Assembly (NCBI GenBank): GCA_028700795.1
Contig: JAQVRY010000060.1
Span: 1 to 8,711, forward strand
Direction of reading: 5' to 3'
DNA: 8,711 bases
DNA from: Tissierellia bacterium
Lineage (GTDB): Bacteria; Bacillota; Clostridia; Tissierellales; Sedimentibacteraceae
The translations under genes were made by a program, and so were the position numbers. This document shows, piece after piece, positions 1 through 5,386 of the stretch. The number at the start of each line of letters is the position of its first letter. The first letter of the stretch is position 1. The notes below the pieces were generated by a model. That model was not told the origin of the DNA. It saw nothing but the letters and a program-made list of their open reading frames with translations, and did no database searches.

Positions 1-110
1 CCTGTAATATTTGTAAAAATCATATCGGTGCAGCTACACCGCAGAGCATCCGCCGAATTTTCGATAACTCTGTCCTCGTCAACTTTATAAAGTTCTGGCG
101 CTATAATAAT
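1..110 (-). CDS. Unrecognised protein, N-terminal fragment, start uncertain (partial at window edge)
   Basis: An open frame runs leftwards off the window for 36 codons. It reads IIIAPELYKVDEDRV and later contains a Cys-Ser-Cys stretch; I do not recognise the family. It looks coding because it is less AT-rich than the DNA to its right and has a charged, protein-like composition. The start is odd. The only nearby ATG (115-117) is in another frame and hits a stop after ten codons, and it lies only 2 nt from the AGGG ribosome-binding motif (120-123). The long frame would begin at an ATT (108-110), 9 nt from that motif, just after an in-frame TGA. Removing one base from the A5 run at 110-114 would join the ATG to the long frame and give MKIIIAPELYK. 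So this is either a gene with a rare AUU start, a frameshifted gene, or a sequence with a homopolymer error. Chance openness cannot be excluded for so short a piece. Confidence 0.42.
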   Translation of the reverse strand, partial: MIIAPELYKVDEDRVIENSADALRCSCTDMIFTNIT

Positions 111-140
111 TTTTCATTTCCCTGCTAAATATAATAACAA

Positions 141-169
141 ATTATGTTTATAATAAATTATAGTTACAA
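141..169 (-). promoter_or_regulatory. Candidate SigA promoter for the left-edge minus-strand frame
   Basis: On the minus strand, TTGTAA (164-169) is followed after exactly 17 nt by CATAAT (141-146), matching TTGACA/TATAAT at 4/6 and 5/6. Transcription would begin near 134, a little upstream of the AGGG motif at 120-123 and the left-edge reading frame. The surroundings are very AT-rich, so chance matches are common. The correct spacing and position relative to a ribosome-binding motif are the main support. Confidence 0.35.
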
Positions 170-312
170 CTTTTATTATAATACCACAAAATTAATTTGC
201 AGTATATATTTTTTTTTGAGCATTTTTGTTTCCAATTCTATTAAATTGTACAAATATTTGCCACGTATTTAATTTTGTTGCTGCGTAAATAATAAGCATA
301 AGAAAGTCAGTA

Positions 313-378
313 ATTGATTTTCTAAATTTAATCAATGTAAAATTTTGACCTGTTACATAGAACAGGTTCATGGGCCCA
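313..378. repeat. Cluster of three inverted repeats upstream of the spore protein gene
   Basis: Three perfect dyads lie in line. The first is ATTGATT (313-319) with AATCAAT (330-336), separated by 10 nt. The second is ACCTGTT (348-354) with AACAGGT (361-367), separated by 6 nt. The third is the 8-nt palindrome TGGGCCCA (371-378). None is followed by a T-tract on either strand, so they do not look like intrinsic terminators. They could be operator sites or RNA hairpins. Their role is unknown, and no known regulator motif was recognised. Confidence 0.45.
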
Positions 379-398
379 AAGTGAAATTTACCAATTTA

Positions 399-438
399 GC
401 ATAATATTACATGATTAAATTGAAACTAATTGATAATA
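399..438 (+). promoter_or_regulatory. Candidate forespore SigG promoter(s) for the spore protein gene
   Basis: Genes for alpha/beta small acid-soluble spore proteins are normally read by SigG, with a consensus near GHATR, 17-18 nt, CATWHTA. Two overlapping candidates fit in part. GCATA (399-403), 18 nt, GAAACTA (422-428) has a perfect -35 and a 5/7 match at -10. ACATG (409-413), 18 nt, GATAATA (432-438) matches 4/5 and 6/7. Either would start transcription about 15-30 nt before the ribosome binding site. The sequence alone does not choose between them. Confidence 0.35.
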
Positions 439-460
439 ATATGAATACATCTTAAGAGAA

Positions 461-465
461 AGGAG
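461..465 (+). promoter_or_regulatory. Ribosome binding site that decides the spore protein start
   Basis: AGGAG lies 1 nt before the ATG at 467 and 7 nt before the ATG at 473. Only the second spacing is workable for initiation, and it also yields the usual family N-terminus (Met-Ala followed by an Asn/Ser/Gly-rich segment). The first ATG is therefore taken as untranslated. Confidence 0.8.
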
Positions 466-472
466 AATGAAA

Positions 473-706
473 ATGGCAACAAACAATAGCGGAAGTGGAA
501 GCAACAACATAGTAGTTCCTGAAGCAAAACAAGCTCTTAACCAGATGAAGACAGAAATAGCTAATGAATTAGGCTTAACAAATTATGAGCAGACAGATAA
601 GGGAAACCTTACTGCAAGACAAAATGGTTATGTAGGCGGATACATGACTAAGAGATTGGTTGAAATGGCTCAGAGACAAATGAGCGGTGGCGGACAGTTT
701 AAATAG
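473..706 (+). CDS. Alpha/beta-type small acid-soluble spore protein (SASP)
   Basis: A 77-residue DNA-binding protein expected in the forespore, where this family coats spore DNA, shifts it towards an A-like form and protects it from UV and chemical damage. On germination the GPR protease degrades it to supply amino acids. Seen in the sequence: an Asn/Ser/Gly-rich N-terminus, then TEIANELG (27-34), matching the GPR recognition site, with cleavage expected between Glu28 and Ile29. The second conserved block is NGYVGGYMTKRLVEMAQ (51-67), the C-terminal DNA-binding signature. Length agrees with the family (about 60-75 residues or slightly more). The gene stands alone, convergent to the etf genes, with its own ribosome binding site and terminator, as is usual for ssp genes. 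Which ssp paralogue it is cannot be told from one copy. Confidence 0.95.
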   Translation: MATNNSGSGSNNIVVPEAKQALNQMKTEIANELGLTNYEQTDKGNLTARQNGYVGGYMTKRLVEMAQRQMSGGGQFK

Positions 707-717
707 TTTATATAAAT

Positions 718-748
718 TTGGTGGATAGGAAACTATCCACCAATTTTT
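718..748 (+). terminator. Intrinsic terminator after the SASP gene, probably bidirectional
   Basis: A perfect 11-bp stem (718-728 with 733-743) closes a GAAA loop and is followed by five T (744-748) on the plus strand. On the minus strand the same hairpin lies directly behind the etfA stop codon and is followed by a weaker A/T-rich tail. It probably ends transcription from both sides. The plus-strand T-tract overlaps the etfA stop codon (747-749), so the two convergent units share the element very compactly. Confidence 0.88.
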
Positions 749-1781
749 ATTGAACTTTAGATAATGCTTTTTCTTTTTTCAATTCTTCAATCAGCAACGG
801 GACTATTTTAAATATGTCTCCTACTATACCAACATCTGCAACTTCGAATATTGGAGCTGTTTCATCTTTGTTTATTGCAATGATGAAATCAGATTCTTCC
901 ATACCTGCCAAGTGCTGAATAGCTCCGGAAATACCGCATGCTATATAGAGATTTGGTCTTACTGTCTTTCCGGTTTGTCCAACTTGCCTATCCTTTGGAA
1001 CCCAGCCTGCATCAACAGCAGCTCTTGATGCAGAAATTGTTCCTCCAAGAAGGTCTGCCAATTCTTCAAGCATTGGATAATTTTCCGGACCGTGCATCCC
1101 TCTTCCGCCGGATACTAATACTTTTGCATCTTCAATATTCATTCTTTGTTGAATTATTTTTGTTATATCAAGTATATCAACATTTTTTCTATCTACTGGA
1201 ATATTTATTTTATATTCTTCAACATTTACAGGGTTATTTTCAGAATATTTAGCTCTCTGCATAACTCCCGGTCTTACAGTCGCCATTTGTGGTCTGTGTT
1301 TTCCTATTATTATTGTAGCCATCAGGTTTCCGCCGAATGCAGGTCTTGTCATGGCAAGATTTAACTGTTCTGAGTTTGTATCATCCTCGGTAATTGTCAA
1401 ACCTGTACAGTCTGCTGTTAAACCGGTTTTTAATCTTGCAGATATTCTGGGAGCCACATCTCTTCCTATGGCTGATGCACCGTAAAGAACTATTTCAGGT
1501 TTCTTTTCTGTTATGAGCTTATGCAGTGTAAAAGTATATGGCTCTGTCATATATTCATCCAGAAGTTCATTGTCTGCATATATTACATTGTCTGCACCGG
1601 CATAGCATAATTTTTTTGCTTCATCTATCATTTTGTAACCTAACAATACGGCTGTTACTGTAGTATTTAAATCCTTTGCCAATTCTTTTGCCTTGCCTAT
1701 TAGTTCATATGCTACTTTTTGTACTTTTCGATCTCTTTGCTCCGCAAAAACAAATATACCTTTATATTCAGAAATTTTCAT
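747..1781 (-). CDS. etfA: Electron transfer flavoprotein, alpha subunit
   Basis: A 344-residue cytoplasmic alpha subunit of the EtfAB heterodimer, which carries electrons to or from an acyl-CoA dehydrogenase through FAD. The C-terminal FAD domain is complete: GGRG (225-228), SRAAVDAGW (252-260), QVGQTGK (266-272), GISGAIQH (283-290) and IAINKD (301-306), the standard ETF-alpha blocks. The N-terminal half is the Rossmann-like domain that packs against EtfB. There is no N-terminal ferredoxin-like extension, unlike some EtfA proteins such as CarE. The start is supported by a GAGGAGG ribosome binding site 4 nt or so upstream, lying in the 12-nt gap after etfB. As the last gene of bcd-etfB-etfA, it most likely serves the neighbouring dehydrogenase. 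Confidence 0.97.
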   Translation of the reverse strand: MKISEYKGIFVFAEQRDRKVQKVAYELIGKAKELAKDLNTTVTAVLLGYKMIDEAKKLCYAGADNVIYADNELLDEYMTEPYTFTLHKLITEKKPEIVLYGASAIGRDVAPRISARLKTGLTADCTGLTITEDDTNSEQLNLAMTRPAFGGNLMATIIIGKHRPQMATVRPGVMQRAKYSENNPVNVEEYKINIPVDRKNVDILDITKIIQQRMNIEDAKVLVSGGRGMHGPENYPMLEELADLLGGTISASRAAVDAGWVPKDRQVGQTGKTVRPNLYIACGISGAIQHLAGMEESDFIIAINKDETAPIFEVADVGIVGDIFKIVPLLIEELKKEKALSKVQ

Positions 1782-1793
1782 ATCGTCCTCCTC

Positions 1794-2576
1794 TTAAATT
1801 ACAAATTTTTCTTTCATTTTATCAACTATCAGTTCAGCTGATTCCTGGGGTTCAAGTGTAAATAATTTTCCTGCGGATTTTGCACCCTTGGTAAATGATT
1901 TTACAACTTTTGTAGGAGAACCTTTTAACCCTATGCTTTCTTGGTCAACTTCAACATCCTTTAAGCTCCAGATTTTAACCTTTTTCTCTCTATAAGCATC
2001 AAAAATTCCGCCCGGTGTCATATAGCGAGGTTTGTTTAATTCCGACAATGCTGTTATTAAGCAAGGTAACTTTGTTTTTAATACATGGTATCTATCTTCA
2101 TATTGCCTTTTTACAATAATATTTTCCCCATCTATTTTAATATCTTCTGCATAGCTTATGTTTACTAATCCTAAATGCTCTGCAATTTGTGGTCCGACTT
2201 GTGCTGTGTCTCCATCTATTGCCTGACGTCCTGTTATTATTAAATCATAATCAAGATTTTTCAAAGCTGCTGCAATTGTTGTTGAAGTTGCCAACGTATC
2301 AGCTCCTCCGAATGCTCTGTCTGTTATGAGTATTGCTTCATCAGCACCCATTGCTAAAGTTTCTCTTAATGCAACTTCCGCATTTGGAATACCCATTGTT
2401 AAAACTGTTACATGAGCATTGTATTCATCTTTTAATCTGAGTGCAGCTTCAAGACCTGCTTTATCGTCAGGATTTATTATGCTTGGTACGCCTTCTCTTA
2501 TTAATGTGTTAGTTTTTGGGTCAATTCTAACTTCTGTTGTATCTGGCACCTGTTTAATACATACTACTATATTCAC
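1794..2576 (-). CDS. etfB: Electron transfer flavoprotein, beta subunit (bifurcating type)
   Basis: A 260-residue beta subunit of EtfAB. Block GRQAIDGDTAQVGP (116-129) is the nucleotide-binding loop. Its GDTAQVGP form is the one found in clostridial Etf proteins that hold a second FAD (beta-FAD) and split the electrons of NADH between crotonyl-CoA reduction and ferredoxin. Mitochondrial-type Etf instead has a DDxNQTG form and binds AMP. The N-terminus (MNIVVCIKQVPDT) and INPDDKAGLEAAL (34-46) are also typical. Bifurcation is therefore inferred from family resemblance, not shown. A GGAGG ribosome binding site (2584-2588) sits 7 nt before the start, in the 12-nt gap after the dehydrogenase gene, so the three genes are co-transcribed and probably made in matched amounts. 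Confidence 0.96.
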   Translation of the reverse strand: MNIVVCIKQVPDTTEVRIDPKTNTLIREGVPSIINPDDKAGLEAALRLKDEYNAHVTVLTMGIPNAEVALRETLAMGADEAILITDRAFGGADTLATSTTIAAALKNLDYDLIITGRQAIDGDTAQVGPQIAEHLGLVNISYAEDIKIDGENIIVKRQYEDRYHVLKTKLPCLITALSELNKPRYMTPGGIFDAYREKKVKIWSLKDVEVDQESIGLKGSPTKVVKSFTKGAKSAGKLFTLEPQESAELIVDKMKEKFVI

Positions 2577-2588
2577 TTTTCTGCCTCC

Positions 2589-3728
2589 CTATTTCAACAT
2601 ATTTGCGCTGACAACCATTTTCATGACTTCTGAAGTACCTTCATAAATTTCAGTTATCTTCGCATCTCTCATCATTCTTTCAACAGGATAATCTCTGGTA
2701 TATCCGTATCCTCCGTGAAGCTGGACAGCTTTTGTTGTAACTTCCATTGCTGTTTCTGCTGCAAATAATTTAGCCATCGCTGCATCAACACTGTAGGGTT
2801 GTCCTAAATCCTTTTTAAATGCTGCTCTATATACCAAAAGTCTTGCTGCATCTACTTTTGTCTGCATATCTGCCAACTGGAACTGTGTATTTTGGAATTT
2901 TGCTATTGCTCTGCCAAATTGCTTTCTTTCTTTTACATATTTAACAGATTCATCGATTGCACCTTGTGCAATACCAAGTGCTTGGGCAGCAATTCCAATT
3001 CTTCCTGAGTCAAGTGTTTTCATCGCAATTTTAAAGCCTTGTCCTTCTTTTCCAAGAAGATTTTCTTTTGGAACTATACAGTCTTCAAAAACTAATTCAC
3101 AAGTTGCTGAGCCTCTGATACCCATCTTTAATTCTTTTTTTCCTATTGAAAAACCCGGGAAGTCTTTTTCTACTATAAAAGCGGAAATACCTCTTGTGCC
3201 TTGTGACTTGTCAGTCATTGCAAAAATTATATAACAATCAGCATATGAGCCGTTTGTAATAAATATTTTAGTACCGTTCAGCACATAATGTTCTCCATTT
3301 AACACTGCTTTTGTTTGCTGACCTGCTGCGTCTGTACCTGCTCCGGGCTCGGTAAGCCCAAATGCCCCTACCCATTCTCCTGATGCAACTTTTGGCAAAT
3401 ATCTTTTCTTTTGCTCTTCATTTCCATACTCATATAGAGGACCACCACATAGTGAAGTATGTGCAGATACAATAACACCTGTAGTTCCGCAAACTTTTGA
3501 CAACTCTTCAACTGCCATAGCATATGTTAAATAATCGCAGCCTTGTCCGCCATATTCCTTTGGAAACGGTATGCCCATAAAACCGTACTTGCTCATTTTT
3601 TCAACAGTTTCAACGGGAAATCTTTCTTCCTCATCAATTTCTTGTGCCAATGGCTCAACTTCATCCACAGCAAAATTTCTGAACAGCTGCCTTGCCATTT
3701 CATGTTCCTTGCTTAATTGAAAATTCAT
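2589..3728 (-). CDS. bcd: Acyl-CoA dehydrogenase, probably butyryl-CoA dehydrogenase (crotonyl-CoA reductase)
   Basis: A 379-residue FAD enzyme, the same length as typical clostridial Bcd, expected to reduce crotonyl-CoA to butyryl-CoA in complex with EtfAB in the cytoplasm. Visible landmarks are the helical N-terminal domain (to about residue 120), the middle-domain signature FGLTEPGAGTDA (123-134), RKQFGRAI (268-275) in the C-terminal domain, QLHGGYGYTRDYPVERMMRD (336-355) and the active-site segment IYEGTSE (361-367). Glu363 aligns with the catalytic base of short-chain acyl-CoA dehydrogenases. The start has an AGGGAG ribosome binding site. The gene begins a transcription unit with its own promoter and a Rex-like site, followed by etfB. 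Related enzymes acting on acrylyl-CoA or other enoyl-CoA substrates share these motifs, so the C4 substrate is inferred from crt and etfBA next door. Confidence 0.92.
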   Translation of the reverse strand: MNFQLSKEHEMARQLFRNFAVDEVEPLAQEIDEEERFPVETVEKMSKYGFMGIPFPKEYGGQGCDYLTYAMAVEELSKVCGTTGVIVSAHTSLCGGPLYEYGNEEQKKRYLPKVASGEWVGAFGLTEPGAGTDAAGQQTKAVLNGEHYVLNGTKIFITNGSYADCYIIFAMTDKSQGTRGISAFIVEKDFPGFSIGKKELKMGIRGSATCELVFEDCIVPKENLLGKEGQGFKIAMKTLDSGRIGIAAQALGIAQGAIDESVKYVKERKQFGRAIAKFQNTQFQLADMQTKVDAARLLVYRAAFKKDLGQPYSVDAAMAKLFAAETAMEVTTKAVQLHGGYGYTRDYPVERMMRDAKITEIYEGTSEVMKMVVSANMLK

Positions 3729-3765
3729 GACTTCACTCCCTTAAATTTTTTGTCTTTACTTATTT

Positions 3766-3781
3766 CGTTAATATTTTAACG
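3766..3781. promoter_or_regulatory. Rex-like redox operator in the bcd leader
   Basis: The 16-nt sequence is a perfect dyad, CGTTAA, 4 nt, TTAACG. Its core GTTAA-N4-TTAAC matches the core of the known clostridial Rex consensus TTGTTAA-N4-TTAACAA. The flanks diverge: C/G replaces T/A just outside the core. It lies about 24 nt downstream of the -10 box, close behind the expected transcription start, where a bound repressor would block RNA polymerase. Rex senses the NADH/NAD+ ratio and commonly controls butyrate-forming genes in Clostridia. The assignment is by motif only. Confidence 0.62.
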
Positions 3782-3804
3782 TTTAATTACGCACTGATGT
3801 AATA

Positions 3805-3833
3805 ATTATACTTTATCGAATTAAATATATCAA
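3805..3833 (-). promoter_or_regulatory. SigA promoter for bcd-etfB-etfA
   Basis: On the minus strand TTGATA (3828-3833) and TATAAT (3805-3810) are separated by exactly 17 nt, a near-perfect vegetative promoter. Transcription should begin near 3798, giving a leader of about 70 nt before bcd. The -35 box begins 4 nt after the crt stop codon, so the 109-nt gap between crt and bcd is mostly a promoter region. Confidence 0.85.
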
Positions 3834-3837
3834 GTAC

Positions 3838-4611
3838 TTATCTGAAATTAACAGGACGTTTTTCTATAAAAGCAGTCATCCCTTCTTTTTGGTCTTCATT
3901 GGCAAAACATAAGCCGAATAAATTTGCTTCAATTGCAATTCCTGTCTCAATATCTGTTTCAACTCCTCTGTTCATTGCTTCTTTTGCATATTTCATTGCT
4001 GTCTTGGAGTTTGAAATAATCTTTTTTGCTAATTTGTATGTTTCTTCCATAAGGATGTCTTTGTTAATTATTTTATTAACAAGTCCTATTCTATATGCTT
4101 CCTGAGCATCTATATGCCCACCCGTCAATATTAATTCCTTTGCTCTTCCAAGTCCCACTAATCTGGGAAGTCTCTGAGTTCCTGAAAATCCAGGAGTGAT
4201 TCCAAGACCAACTTCCGGCTGTCCAAATTTAGCCCTTTCAGATGCAATTCTAATGTCGCATGCCATGCAAAGTTCACATCCGCCTCCAAGGGCATATCCA
4301 TTGACAGCTGCAATTACAACCTTTTCAAGCATTTCAATTTTTCTGAAAATTTTAGAGCCGTTTTCTGCAAATTTCTTTGCTTCTTCAACATTAAGTCCAT
4401 TCATATATGCAATGTCTGCACCTGCAACAAAAGCCTTTCCTTCTCCTGTAAGTACTATGATTGAAACCTCTTCGTCCTTATTAGCTAAGTCAAAAGCAGA
4501 ATCAAGTTCATTTAATACTTCCTCATTCAATGCATTCAAAGTTTGTGGACTGTTGATTTTGATAGTGCAAATTCCTTCGTTTTTTTCAAATAACAGGTTT
4601 TTGAATTCCAT
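3838..4611 (-). CDS. crt: Crotonase / 3-hydroxybutyryl-CoA dehydratase (enoyl-CoA hydratase family)
   Basis: A 257-residue enoyl-CoA hydratase that interconverts (S)-3-hydroxybutyryl-CoA and crotonyl-CoA, the step before Bcd in butyrate formation. Both acidic residues of a true hydratase are present: Glu113 in GGGCEL and Glu133 in QPEVGLG, spaced like Glu144 and Glu164 of rat crotonase. The oxyanion-hole segments AGADI (63-67) and ALGGG (107-111) are intact. Three in-frame ATGs lie at 4629, 4617 and 4611. The last is preferred because the AAGGATGG motif (4619-4626) ends 7 nt before it, and MEFKNLLFEK matches the usual family start. The gene has no hbd or thl neighbour here, and it is separated from bcd by a promoter. 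Another short-chain enoyl-CoA substrate is possible. Confidence 0.92.
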   Translation of the reverse strand: MEFKNLLFEKNEGICTIKINSPQTLNALNEEVLNELDSAFDLANKDEEVSIIVLTGEGKAFVAGADIAYMNGLNVEEAKKFAENGSKIFRKIEMLEKVVIAAVNGYALGGGCELCMACDIRIASERAKFGQPEVGLGITPGFSGTQRLPRLVGLGRAKELILTGGHIDAQEAYRIGLVNKIINKDILMEETYKLAKKIISNSKTAMKYAKEAMNRGVETDIETGIAIEANLFGLCFANEDQKEGMTAFIEKRPVNFR

Positions 4612-4618
4612 ATACATA

Positions 4619-4627
4619 CCATCCTTC
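4619..4627 (-). promoter_or_regulatory. Ribosome binding site that decides the crt start
   Basis: The minus strand reads GAAGGATGG here. It overlaps the first in-frame ATG (4629) and is too close to the second (4617), but lies 7 nt before the third (4611). It therefore supports a 257-residue product rather than one with six extra N-terminal residues. Confidence 0.65.
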
Positions 4628-4631
4628 ATAT

Positions 4632-4660
4632 ATTATTTATATTAAGTTATGCTTTGTCAT
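4632..4660 (-). promoter_or_regulatory. Possible promoter for crt using the repeat edge as -35
   Basis: ATGACA (4655-4660), 17 nt, AATAAT (4632-4637) on the minus strand match TTGACA/TATAAT at 5/6 each. The -35 hexamer is the end of the palindromic repeat. The expected start, near 4625, leaves only about 14 nt of leader and begins inside the ribosome binding site, which makes the match less convincing. Read-through from the upstream genes is the alternative. Confidence 0.25.
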
Positions 4661-4717
4661 CCTGAGCAATAGCGAAAAGATATGAGATTCTTCGGGCTAA
4701 AGCCCTCAGAATGACAA
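4654..4717. repeat. Palindromic intergenic repeat of the TGTCATCCTGAG type
   Basis: The ends form a 13-bp inverted repeat with one mismatch: 4654-4666 (TTGTCATCCTGAG) pairs with 4705-4717 (CTCAGAATGACAA). The interior contains AGATTCTTCGGGC, and GGGC (4694-4697) can pair with GCCC (4702-4705) across TAAA. An alternative hairpin pairs ATTCT (4687-4691) with AGAAT (4708-4712) around the same core. Similar sequences, with GTCATCCTGAG or GTCATTCTGAG ends and a GAAGAATC-type interior, are familiar as dispersed repeats in many bacterial genomes. That makes this probably a small non-autonomous palindromic element. It fills the gap between the phosphatase gene and crt and shows no T-tract, so it is not a classical terminator. 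Confidence 0.72.
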
Positions 4718-4753
4718 TTAAGATTATTCCTTAGCAATAACAAAGAGCTGCTT

Positions 4754-5386
4754 CTACAATATTTCAGTTAAATCCCACATTTTATTGAGCACATGTTTGA
4801 TATTGTATTTTTCTGCTAATTCATTGGAATGCTTTTGCCATCCCACAAGCACCGGAGTAACTTCTGCATTTATGGCACATTCCATATCAAATTTAGAGTC
4901 ACCAACATACAATGTGTTTTCTGTAGTGCTGTTTAATCCTTGAATTGCTTTTATCAATGGCTCTTTGTCAGGCTTGTGCTTTACCACATCATCAGAGGAA
5001 ATAACAACCTGAAAATATTTTTCTAAATTAAATCTTTTTAAGACATATAAAGTGGATGATTTAAGTCTTGATGTTGCAATTCCAAGTTTTATGTTTTTAT
5101 TGTGCAGGTACTTTATAGTTTCAATTACAGTGTCATATAAGGTTACTTCTTTGTCAAATTTGTCAACCTGATATCCTCTGTAGCATCCAACAACTTCTTC
5201 ATAACTGTAGTCGCCAAAATCGCGTCTTAAGGTTAGTTCAAGAGGCTCTCCAAATGTACTTAAAATATAATCTTCATCGCATTTACGGTCATGATATTTG
5301 TTGTAAATATGATTAAAAGAATTTAATATCAACTTATTGGTATCTGCTAATGTTCCGTCAAAATCAAATATAACTGTATCAATCAT
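4754..5386 (-). CDS. HAD-superfamily phosphatase, PpaX/Gph-like
   Basis: A 210-residue haloacid-dehalogenase-type hydrolase (subfamily I with a helical cap), probably a soluble phosphatase. All four HAD motifs are present: DFDGTLAD (8-15) with nucleophile Asp8 and acid Asp10, Thr105 in GIATSR, Lys138 in KHKPD, and GDSKFD (162-167) with Asp163 and Asp167. The start (VIFDFDGTLADTNKLILNSF) and the end (LNKMWDL) resemble PpaX, the B. subtilis pyrophosphatase of HPr-Ser-P metabolism. However, many Gph-like phosphoglycolate phosphatases look alike, and substrate cannot be read from sequence. The gene overlaps tex by 8 nt, and its AGGAG ribosome binding site lies inside the tex coding end, so the two are translationally linked. 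Confidence 0.88.
   Translation of the reverse strand: MIDTVIFDFDGTLADTNKLILNSFNHIYNKYHDRKCDEDYILSTFGEPLELTLRRDFGDYSYEEVVGCYRGYQVDKFDKEVTLYDTVIETIKYLHNKNIKLGIATSRLKSSTLYVLKRFNLEKYFQVVISSDDVVKHKPDKEPLIKAIQGLNSTTENTLYVGDSKFDMECAINAEVTPVLVGWQKHSNELAEKYNIKHVLNKMWDLTEIL

Larger units (their letters stand above)
118..466. other. Gene-free AT-rich intergenic region between divergent genes
   Basis: No convincing gene lies here. The stretch holds a possible leftward promoter (141-169), a run of nine T (209-217), three short inverted repeats (313-378) and rightward SigG-like promoter elements in front of the spore protein gene (399-438). It is much more AT-rich than the flanking genes except for a GC-rich patch around 347-378. 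A 42-codon open frame at 144-272 has no ribosome binding site and a low-complexity product. Confidence 0.6.

Noticed and set aside
209..217. Run of nine T as a terminator tract
   Set aside because: No GC-containing stem precedes it on either strand.
144..272. 42-codon plus-strand frame starting ATG at 144
   Set aside because: No ribosome binding site, low-complexity AT-driven product (Phe/Tyr/Ile/Asn), and it overlaps a likely leftward promoter.
345..350. TTGACC as a plus-strand SigA -35 box
   Set aside because: No -10-like hexamer occurs 16-18 nt downstream; the sequence there is GC-rich and palindromic.
467..472. Upstream ATG giving a Met-Lys extension of the spore protein
   Set aside because: Only 1 nt from the AGGAG motif; the ATG at 473 has normal spacing and the family N-terminus.
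938..1252. 104-codon plus-strand frame opposite etfA
   Set aside because: Antisense to conserved EtfA FAD-domain codons; Leu/Phe-rich composition is what reversed coding of this kind gives.
4196..4645. 149-codon plus-strand frame opposite crt
   Set aside because: It is the antisense shadow of the strongly supported crotonase gene; no ribosome binding site or family signature.
4654..4717. The palindromic repeat as an intrinsic terminator of the prfB-tex-phosphatase unit
   Set aside because: The hairpin is not followed by a T-tract on the minus strand (the following bases read AAGCATAAC), so classical termination is not supported.
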